A stretch of DNA of 5,133 nucleotides from positions 1-5,133 of the forward strand of contig DALTWN010000083.1 of NCBI GenBank assembly GCA_029987045.1. Reading direction: 5' to 3'. The stretch comes from Methanocorpusculum sp. (lineage in GTDB: Archaea; Halobacteriota; Methanomicrobia; Methanomicrobiales; Methanocorpusculaceae). Positions 1 through 5,133 of the stretch are shown here, in pieces. Every line of letters begins with the position of its first letter. Position 1 is the stretch's first letter. The notes below the pieces were generated by a model that saw only the letters and a program-made list of their open reading frames with translations, had not been told where the DNA came from and searched no databases. A program made the translations under genes and the position numbers.

Positions 1-230
1 CCCTCTTCTTTCCCAGAAAATTGAGGAGACCCCTGCCAAACCCATAAAAGACCCGGATCCCCAAAGAACCGCAAGGAAACAGAGGAAACCCACGATAATA
101 AGAGACAGACCCAACGGAGAATACAGAACCAGCTGCAAAACACCCGCAGATCAATACCAGATATTAAAAACCCAGAATTAATTATAAATTCACATAGAGT
201 TTATTACAAATATTAATTAACAATTGCACA

Positions 231-238
231 TATATAAA
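231..238 (+). promoter_or_regulatory. TATA-box-like element (TATATAAA)
   Basis: TATATAAA at 231-238 matches the archaeal TATA-box consensus well. A transcript starting about 25 bases downstream would begin near 258-262 and cross the A-rich tract. That would give the small membrane-protein gene a leader of about 135 bases, or make a separate untranslated RNA. AT-rich sequence throws up such matches by chance, so this is a candidate only. Confidence 0.3.
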
Positions 239-240
239 AG

Positions 241-360
241 TCCAAGAAATAATCGGCAGAAAAGAGAGTAAAAACACCATAAAAACAACAAAAAACACTA
301 AAAACAGACAATAAATACACTCCATTACAACACACATAGAAAAAACACACATCGATATAT
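241..360 (+). other. Strand-asymmetric A-rich tract
   Basis: Counting the bases gives 69 A, 25 C, 16 T and 10 G in 120. In the core, 271-350, there are 50 A, 20 C, 8 T and only 2 G in 80. A-runs are separated by single C or ACA/CAC units, without a fixed repeat period. Such a strand could hardly form stable hairpins, so an RNA read from it would be largely unstructured. The complementary strand gives hydrophobic Phe/Cys/Val-rich open frames (down from 406 and 464), which are what T-rich DNA produces by default and are not taken as genes. The role is unknown: a leader, a spacer between transcription units, or a decayed region. Confidence 0.6.
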
Positions 361-361
361 T
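354..361 (+). promoter_or_regulatory. Probable TATA box of the small membrane-protein gene
   Basis: GATATATT at 354-361 is centred about 26 bases before position 384, so a transcript would start about 12 bases before the ATG at 396. A short leader fits the lack of a clear Shine-Dalgarno sequence before that ATG. The heptamer ATATATT recurs at 380-386 inside the palindrome CAATATATTG (378-387), too close to the ATG to serve as the TATA box of the same gene unless translation starts further in. Confidence 0.4.
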
Positions 362-395
362 CACCATCCCATACTGACAATATATTGGATAGATT

Positions 396-587
396 ATGAC
401 TGACACAGCGCCTGAAAAGCCACCGCGAAAAACATTCTCCGACCTGATGGCATACCGCCCTCAAAAAAGCGGATCCAACAATACCGGGCTCAAATGGGCT
501 CTTATTATTACCATAGTCCTTATAGTGATAGCTTTCATTGCTGCAATCATTATCCTTCTTCCCTACCTCGAACTTCTCGGCCTATAA
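396..587 (+). CDS. Small single-pass membrane protein, unknown function
   Basis: This 63-residue protein is not recognised as a member of a named family. Residues 1-33 are polar, rich in Pro and Lys/Arg (KPPRK at 8-12), and likely stay in the cytoplasm. Residues 34-55 form one strongly hydrophobic segment of Ile, Leu, Val and Ala, followed by a short tail, PYLELLGL. The positive charges before the membrane segment (K33, R21, K24) predict the N-terminus inside, so it would be an anchor or small membrane subunit with almost nothing outside. There is no cleavable signal peptide. The ATG at 396 follows a TATA-like element by about 35 bases; no good ribosome site is visible. The stop is TAA at 585-587. 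It lies 195 bases before the helicase-nuclease gene on the same strand, but promoter-like and hairpin elements in the gap argue for separate transcription. The clean soluble-then-membrane layout supports a real gene; the short length leaves doubt. Confidence 0.7.
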   Translation: MTDTAPEKPPRKTFSDLMAYRPQKSGSNNTGLKWALIITIVLIVIAFIAAIIILLPYLELLGL

Positions 588-592
588 CCTCA

Positions 593-597
593 TTTTT
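593..597 (+). terminator. T-tract after the small gene, possible terminator
   Basis: A TTTTT run lies five bases after the TAA stop of the small membrane-protein gene and is followed by further T-rich sequence to about 617. Archaeal RNA polymerase can terminate at U-rich runs without a hairpin, so this is a plausible end for that transcript. Five Ts alone are weak evidence. Confidence 0.3.
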
Positions 598-612
598 GCC
601 GCAATCTATTCT

Positions 613-622
613 TATTTAAATA
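613..622 (+). promoter_or_regulatory. TATTTAAATA palindrome, possible upstream promoter of the helicase gene
   Basis: TATTTAAATA is a perfect 10-bp palindrome and also contains the TATA-box match TTTAAATA. Transcription from it would start near 640-645, giving the helicase-nuclease gene a leader of about 140 bases that includes the inverted repeat at 654-678. It competes with the closer TATA-like element near 755. Being symmetric, it could also work on the other strand or bind a regulator. Confidence 0.3.
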
Positions 623-653
623 CTCATGGACAATTCATAATTACGAAGTGACA

Positions 654-678
654 GGAGTTCAATAGACCGCAGAACTCC
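654..678 (+). repeat. 7-bp inverted repeat (GGAGTTC / GAACTCC) with T-rich tail
   Basis: GGAGTTC at 654-660 pairs perfectly with GAACTCC at 672-678 across an 11-base loop. It is followed by a pyrimidine-rich run at 683-694 ending in five Ts. As RNA this is a modest hairpin plus U-tract, which could end transcription from the left before it reaches the helicase gene. As DNA it could be an operator for a dimeric regulator. A second, smaller interrupted palindrome, CGTA-GAG-TACG, follows at 695-705. The repeat is directly visible; its function is a guess. Confidence 0.45.
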
Positions 679-752
679 GACGCTTCCTCTTTTTCGTAGA
701 GTACGTCTTCGTCAATCAGTAGATATCAAGAAAAAAGACTTATCCTTATCCC

Positions 753-763
753 TCAAATATATC
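753..763 (+). promoter_or_regulatory. TATA-like element just before the helicase-nuclease gene
   Basis: TCAAATATATC at 753-763 contains AAATATAT, centred about 25 bases before the ATG at 783. If used, the transcript would begin at or next to the start codon, making the gene leaderless. That agrees with the absence of a Shine-Dalgarno sequence; only the weak GAGAG at 776-780 precedes the ATG. An A-run at 731-736 lies upstream, near where an archaeal TFB recognition element could be, but the spacing is loose. Confidence 0.4.
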
Positions 764-782
764 TCTATACACTCAGAGAGTC

Positions 783-3700
783 ATGACGAAAAAAACATCA
801 ATACTCGAAGAACTCCGCGGGCGGTTACTCGACCTATCCCTTAGAAACAATCTTTTAAATTATCATCCATCTACCGCACGGAGCATAGAGATCATAGATG
901 AGCACATAGGTGAAGTATACTCTCAGCTCGTCCTCAAAGAAAAGGCAATGAAGTTCTATCCTAACGAAAAGGGATCGGCTTCACCCGAAGAAAAAAATCT
1001 CTGGAAATATCCAATATTCACCAAAAATCCAAATCATACCGATCAGCTTCTCAACACTCCCTATACCGATGTTGATCTCAGAAAACGCCTCTATTCCCTC
1101 CAGACAAAAAGCAAAACCGTTTTCGAAGAACAGGGATATCCTGTCCTCTATCTTGCCCTTGGATTCATAGAATGGAATGACGCGGCTGCAAAAGGGCTCA
1201 AAGCACCGCTGCTCCTCATCCCGGTCAATCTCAATAAACAGAAGATCAAGGACAATTACACCTTATCCTGGTCAGGAGAAGATCCGATCATCTCTCCGAC
1301 CCTTGCGGCAAAGCTTGCCGAATCAGGCATAGTCATCCCCGAATTCGGGCATCCGGAAACAGCGGAAGAAATCCACACCTATCTTGAAACCATCGATACA
1401 CTCATTCAGGAAAAGAAGTGGAAAGTTATTCCCGATATCATACTCGATCTCTTCAGCTTCAAGAAATACGTCATGTACAAGGATCTCGACGGCGCAAGCT
1501 GGGGTACTGAGTTCTCCATCGAAGACAGCACACTGGTAAAGAGCATCTTCGCACCCGTAAGCGATACGGATGAAAGAGACCTGAACATACCGATAAAGAG
1601 TTCCGATTTCTCCAATATCATGGATGCGGATTCCTCCCAGCTTGCCGTTATCGCAGAAGCACGAACGGGAAAGAATCTCGTTGTCGAAGGACCGCCGGGC
1701 ACCGGAAAAAGCCAGACCATCGCCAACATGATTGCAGAAATGCTTGCGGCAGGTAAGAGTGTTCTTTTTGTCAGCGAGAAGATGGCTGCAATGCAGGTTG
1801 TCAAACGCAGACTCGATGCTGCCGGTCTTTCACGTTTCCTTCTTGAACTGCACAGTCAGAATGCAAAGAAGAGTGATTTCCTGCGGGAACTTGAATCCTG
1901 CCTTCAGCACACCACAGATTCTGCACAGGCAGGAATGCCGAATGAGGATACACGGGCAAAGATCCTTGATCTGAGCGCAGAACTTTCCGGCTATTGCGAT
2001 GAACTGCGCAGACCTATCGGCACATGCGGATTCACACCGTATGATCTCTTTGGCATCCGTGAACAGTACCGCTATGAGTTCGAAGATGAACGCGGCGGAA
2101 ATGTTCCATCTATCCCGGTAAAGAATGCCGGTGCCGTCACCCCTGAAGAATACCGTACGGCAATAGCCGCACTCACCGATATCGTATCGTATATGTCTAC
2201 CCTGCTGCATCCGGGAGAATCGCTATTATCTCATCCCTGGGCAAAGACGAATCCAGGGCGTATTCTTCCGGGAGACCGTGACGACATACGCACTATCGCC
2301 GTGACATTCCGTGACAGTATTCAGCGAATGAACGATATTGCAGAAGAAATCGCAGATACCGCGAATCTGCCGTTCATTCCGAAAAATGAAGATGGTCTTC
2401 CGGTATTCTTCGATACCTGCAGGATTATCGGAAAAGAGCTCCCGCTCACCGAAGCAATCTATCAGGATGCAATCTGGCAGAACAGAACCACTCTTGATGC
2501 ACTGCTGACCGGCCATACGAAGATCTACACGATGCGCAAGACCGTCAGCGAAACATTCACGCCGGATATCGCCTCGGCGGATATCGGAACGCTGTATCAG
2601 GAATTTCTGGCCGTCAGCAGCAAAGGTGCACTTTCACGCATGTTCTCGTCCGGATACAAGAAGATCAAGAATGAAATCGTATCCTATCTGAGAAATCCGG
2701 GAGTATCCGACAATGAAATCCTCGACGCCCTCAGGGATGCAAAGATCTACTATGCGGAATACGAAGCCTGGCATACCAATGCAGCAACATGTGCTGAAAT
2801 CTTCCTGCCCATCTGGACAGGCGATGACACCAGTCCGGCACTTATTGAAGAGTACATTGCCTGGATCCGCACCCTTCACGCATGGGAGCACGAGGGCCGG
2901 ATTTCAAAAGAGACAATCGAAGCCATCATTTCTGGAAATGTCCAGAATTCCGAGCATCTGATTGCCGAGATGGAAACACGCTATACGGAAGCACAGCAGG
3001 CACGCACCCAGCTGATGGATAAGATCGGTATGAAAGACTGCGATGCCAAGACGGATTTCGCAGAACTGGAACAGCTTGCCTGCGGATGGGTCGACAACTT
3101 CGACCGTCTGGAATCATGGAGCAGATTCCTTGCCTACGTCGGCCGTGCAAAAGAGACCGTCGCTGCAGATACCGCGGCGGCAATCCTTGGAGGTAAACTC
3201 ACTGCCGATGCGATCATCCCTGCATTCGTTGTCGGGTATGCCGATACCCTGCTGAAAGAAGCATATGAAACGCGTCCGCTCCTTGCTCAGTTCGCGCAGA
3301 CGCCCCATGAACAGAAAATCGAGACCTTCAAAGCGCTGGACCGCATGGTCATCAAGGAAAATGCAGCATCCATCGTCCGGAGTCTTTCTGCACGTATCCC
3401 GACGCTGTTCGGCGGCGCATCCCGTGAATCCGAGATGGGAATCTTATCTGGAGAATTCAACCGGAAACGCGGCCATATGGCCATCCGTACGCTGATGACG
3501 AAAGCAGGCGGTCTGATTCAGAAAATCAAACCCTGTTTCATGATGAGTCCGCTTTCGGTCGCACAGTATCTCGATCCACGATCCGTGAATTTCAATATCA
3601 TCATCTTCGATGAAGCAAGTCAGGTCAAACCGGAAGATGCGCTCGGCGCCCTCATGCGCGGAAAACAGCTCGTTGTCATGGGAGATTCACGCCAGCTTCC

Positions 3701-5133
3701 GCCGACGACCTTCTTCGATTCAGTCGGCGGCAATACCGATGAAGATGAAGAAGAGAGCGTCGCTGAAATCACCGATATGGAAAGTCTGCTCCATGCCTGC
3801 AAACAGGTCTATGCAACCAGACGTCTGACGTGGCATTACCGCTCGCGGCATGAGTCGCTGATTGCTGTTTCCAATGCAGAATTCTATGACGGATCACTGT
3901 TCGTATTCCCGTCGCCGAAACATGAAACGGCCGATCTCGGTCTTTCCTTTGTCCATACGGAAGGTTCCATCTACGAACGCGGAAAATCCGGAGCAAACCG
4001 TGATGAAGCAAAAGCCGTTGCAGCGGCAGTCATCGACTATTACCAGAAATTCCCCGATAAAACCCTGGGCGTTGCGACATTCTCCGTAAAACAGCAGGAA
4101 ACCATCCGGCATGAAGTCGATCTGCTCCTTCGCGATCATCCGGAAGTCGAAGCGCTCATGCATACCGATAACGGAGAGGATTTCTTCGTCAAGAATCTGG
4201 AAACCGTCCAGGGCGATGAACGTGACACCATTCTGATCAGTATCGGCTACGGGTTCGACGAAGAACACAAACTGTCGCGGAACTTCGGACCGCTGAACCA
4301 GGCAGGAGGAGAACGCCGCCTGAATGTTCTTATCACCCGCGCACGTGAACGCTGCGTCGTATATGCTAATTTCCGCGGATACGATCTGCAGTTCGGACCG
4401 GAAACCCCGCGAGGAGTTTCAGCACTTGCCGCATTCCTCATTTATGCGGAAACCCGCGACACCAAAGCGCTCGGTGAAAATGCGACCGTGACCGTCGCTC
4501 CGGATTCCTTCTCCGAGACCGTTGCGAAAATGCTTGAAACAAACGGGTATGCGGTGACCAGAAACCTCGGATGTGCCGGATTCATGATCGATATCGCGGT
4601 ATCTCACCCGACGAAACCGGGAGTATTCGTTGCAGGCATTCTCTGCGACGGACCGAACTACTGGTCAGCGGAAGACGCACGCGACCGTGACCGTCTCCGC
4701 ACACAGATCCTCGAAGGACTCGGGTGGTCGCTGATACGCATCTGGGCACCCGAATGGTTCTGCTCCCCACATGAATGCGAACGCAGACTCTTGGAACAGA
4801 TCGAGGCCGCGAAGAACCCGCCAAAGGTCGTGCCAAAACAGGAACCCGTGCGTTCCGCCCCAGCACCCATCCGGCGGACCAGACGTGCGGAGCCGGAAGA
4901 GACCAACGATGACCTGTTTGAACCAATCGAAGAGATGAATGAACCTGCAACACCGATTGCAGAACCGGTGGTTGAACAGAACGATCCCTGGACAGAACGT
5001 CCGGTACAGTTACCGCTGACATCCATCGATGCCGGATTCAGAGAATATGTCCCTGCAACCGGTGGAACGCTGGCACACTTCAACCAGTTCTCATCTGTCC
5101 GCAACGCCGATATTGCAACCGCCATATTCGAGA
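783..5133 (+). CDS. DUF4011-type superfamily 1 helicase fused to a Vsr-like nuclease, 3' end cut by window
   Basis: A cytoplasmic DNA or RNA helicase-nuclease, probably antiviral; 1450 residues are visible and no stop is reached. The start is firm: TAG at 720-722 closes the frame and ATG 783 is the first start codon after it. Residues 1-260 match a DUF4011-type N-terminus (LLDLSLRNNLLNYHP at 15-29, APLLLIPVNL at 141-150). The helicase core begins with Q286, Walker A GPPGTGKS at 303-310 (K309) and motif Ia near 326-336. A mostly helical insert of about 570 residues follows, then Walker B IIIFDEASQ at 939-947 (D943, E944), motif III GDSRQLPP at 967-974, motif IV WHYRSRHESLI at 1017-1027, motif V near 1139-1156 (ETVQGDERD) and motif VI with R1186. 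Residues 1241-1326 are a Vsr-like/MTES_1575-type nuclease: E1245, D1270, CDG at 1288-1290, ARDRDRLR at 1299-1306, RIW at 1319-1321. Residues 1343-1410 are a Pro/Glu-rich linker, and 1411 onward resembles the start of a DUF3320-type domain. In the nuclease, L1287 and W1294 replace residues often Glu and His in relatives. Family assignment is from remembered motifs; substrate and target are unknown. Confidence 0.93.
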   Translation, partial: MTKKTSILEELRGRLLDLSLRNNLLNYHPSTARSIEIIDEHIGEVYSQLVLKEKAMKFYPNEKGSASPEEKNLWKYPIFTKNPNHTDQLLNTPYTDVDLRKRLYSLQTKSKTVFEEQGYPVLYLALGFIEWNDAAAKGLKAPLLLIPVNLNKQKIKDNYTLSWSGEDPIISPTLAAKLAESGIVIPEFGHPETAEEIHTYLETIDTLIQEKKWKVIPDIILDLFSFKKYVMYKDLDGASWGTEFSIEDSTLVKSIFAPVSDTDERDLNIPIKSSDFSNIMDADSSQLAVIAEARTGKNLVVEGPPGTGKSQTIANMIAEMLAAGKSVLFVSEKMAAMQVVKRRLDAAGLSRFLLELHSQNAKKSDFLRELESCLQHTTDSAQAGMPNEDTRAKILDLSAELSGYCDELRRPIGTCGFTPYDLFGIREQYRYEFEDERGGNVPSIPVKNAGAVTPEEYRTAIAALTDIVSYMSTLLHPGESLLSHPWAKTNPGRILPGDRDDIRTIAVTFRDSIQRMNDIAEEIADTANLPFIPKNEDGLPVFFDTCRIIGKELPLTEAIYQDAIWQNRTTLDALLTGHTKIYTMRKTVSETFTPDIASADIGTLYQEFLAVSSKGALSRMFSSGYKKIKNEIVSYLRNPGVSDNEILDALRDAKIYYAEYEAWHTNAATCAEIFLPIWTGDDTSPALIEEYIAWIRTLHAWEHEGRISKETIEAIISGNVQNSEHLIAEMETRYTEAQQARTQLMDKIGMKDCDAKTDFAELEQLACGWVDNFDRLESWSRFLAYVGRAKETVAADTAAAILGGKLTADAIIPAFVVGYADTLLKEAYETRPLLAQFAQTPHEQKIETFKALDRMVIKENAASIVRSLSARIPTLFGGASRESEMGILSGEFNRKRGHMAIRTLMTKAGGLIQKIKPCFMMSPLSVAQYLDPRSVNFNIIIFDEASQVKPEDALGALMRGKQLVVMGDSRQLPPTTFFDSVGGNTDEDEEESVAEITDMESLLHACKQVYATRRLTWHYRSRHESLIAVSNAEFYDGSLFVFPSPKHETADLGLSFVHTEGSIYERGKSGANRDEAKAVAAAVIDYYQKFPDKTLGVATFSVKQQETIRHEVDLLLRDHPEVEALMHTDNGEDFFVKNLETVQGDERDTILISIGYGFDEEHKLSRNFGPLNQAGGERRLNVLITRARERCVVYANFRGYDLQFGPETPRGVSALAAFLIYAETRDTKALGENATVTVAPDSFSETVAKMLETNGYAVTRNLGCAGFMIDIAVSHPTKPGVFVAGILCDGPNYWSAEDARDRDRLRTQILEGLGWSLIRIWAPEWFCSPHECERRLLEQIEAAKNPPKVVPKQEPVRSAPAPIRRTRRAEPEETNDDLFEPIEEMNEPATPIAEPVVEQNDPWTERPVQLPLTSIDAGFREYVPATGGTLAHFNQFSSVRNADIATAIFE

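Larger units (their letters stand above)
1..395. other. AT-rich left end without a supportable gene
   Basis: No gene here can be called with confidence. A + strand frame is open from base 2 to a TAA at 179-181 (59 codons, rich in Pro, Lys, Arg, Thr and Gln, all six arginines as AGA or AGG); it could be the tail of a gene entering from the left. All three minus frames are also open over roughly 1-150, and one of them (150 down to 1) reads as two hydrophobic segments ending in FWERRG. The minus strand is A-poor here, so stop codons are rare by composition and open frames carry little weight. Bases 176-240 are very AT-rich with small palindromes such as TTAATTAA at 213-220. Bases 241-360 form an A-rich tract described separately. 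The stretch may hold a gene end, promoters and an untranslated transcript. Confidence 0.6.
588..782. other. Intergenic control region
   Basis: This 195-base gap separates the small membrane-protein gene from the helicase-nuclease gene. No open frame of useful length lies in it; the only ATG tried, at 626, gives four codons. It contains, in order, a T-tract, a TATTTAAATA palindrome, a 7-bp inverted repeat with a T-rich tail, a small CGTA/TACG palindrome and a TATA-like element. Together these look like the end of one transcription unit and the start of another, which argues against a simple two-gene operon. Confidence 0.6.

Noticed and set aside
1..150. Minus-strand frame entering from the left that reads as two membrane segments
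   Set aside because: All three minus frames are open here because the strand is A-poor. The only ATG is at 45-43, the other candidate start is a TTG at 138, and there is no properly spaced ribosome site. It cannot be told from chance without the sequence to the left.
2..181. Plus-strand 59-codon open frame ending in TAA, possible end of an upstream gene
   Set aside because: It has low-complexity, Pro/Lys/Arg/Gln-rich content with no recognisable motif, and no start within the window. It is kept only as a possibility in the region description.
182..464. Two minus-strand frames (406-182 and 464-213) coding hydrophobic Phe/Cys/Val-rich peptides
   Set aside because: They overlap each other and the small + strand gene, and their make-up is what T-rich, A-poor DNA gives automatically; no start signal supports them.
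1..782. CRISPR array, tRNA or insertion-sequence ends
   Set aside because: Looked for and not seen: there are no regularly spaced repeats, no cloverleaf-like sequence, and no long terminal inverted repeats with target duplications.
986..1010. Possible loss of function of the helicase through a large gap between Walker A and Walker B
   Set aside because: The long spacing (residues 310 to 939) is typical of the DUF4011 helicase family and all motor motifs are intact, so it does not indicate damage.
1406..5125. Many minus-strand and off-frame plus-strand open frames of 60-155 codons
   Set aside because: All lie inside the uninterrupted helicase-nuclease frame, which carries ordered family motifs; these are antisense or frame shadows.
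4582..5125. Two long overlapping minus-strand frames (146 and 155 codons) at the right end
   Set aside because: They are Ser/Arg/Val-rich products of GC-rich antisense sequence opposite the nuclease domain and linker, with no recognisable domain.

Overview
The window holds one very large gene that runs off the right edge, one small membrane-protein gene upstream of it, and an AT-rich non-coding left end. The organism is most likely an archaeon, perhaps a methanogen of the Methanomicrobia type. The reasons are TATA-box-like elements (ATATATT, TATATAAA, TTTAAATA) about 25 bases before the likely transcript starts, no Shine-Dalgarno sequence before either gene, and a fit to short-leader or leaderless starts. 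This is inference from sequence style; there is no rRNA or other marker gene.

Layout. Bases 1-395 carry no gene I can support. Bases 1-181 are open in several frames only because the + strand is T-poor. Bases 241-360 are a strikingly A-rich stretch (69 A, 25 C, 16 T, 10 G of 120). A 63-residue protein with one membrane segment is encoded at 396-587. Bases 588-782 are intergenic and contain a TATTTAAATA palindrome, a 7-bp inverted repeat followed by a T-rich run, and a TATA-like element close to the next start. From 783 to the window end a single + strand frame stays open for 1450 codons.

The large protein is a helicase-nuclease. Its order is an N-terminal DUF4011-type domain, a superfamily 1 helicase core split by a helical insert of about 570 residues, a Vsr-like/MTES_1575-type nuclease domain, a Pro/Glu-rich linker, and what looks like the start of a DUF3320-type C-terminal domain cut by the window edge. 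Proteins of this architecture are widespread in bacterial and archaeal accessory genomes and are associated with antiviral defence. All helicase motifs are intact. The nuclease domain keeps most of its conserved residues but lacks two polar ones I would expect near the active site.

The small membrane protein lies on the same strand, but a 195-base gap with its own promoter-like elements suggests separate transcription. Whether the two genes work together cannot be settled from this window.
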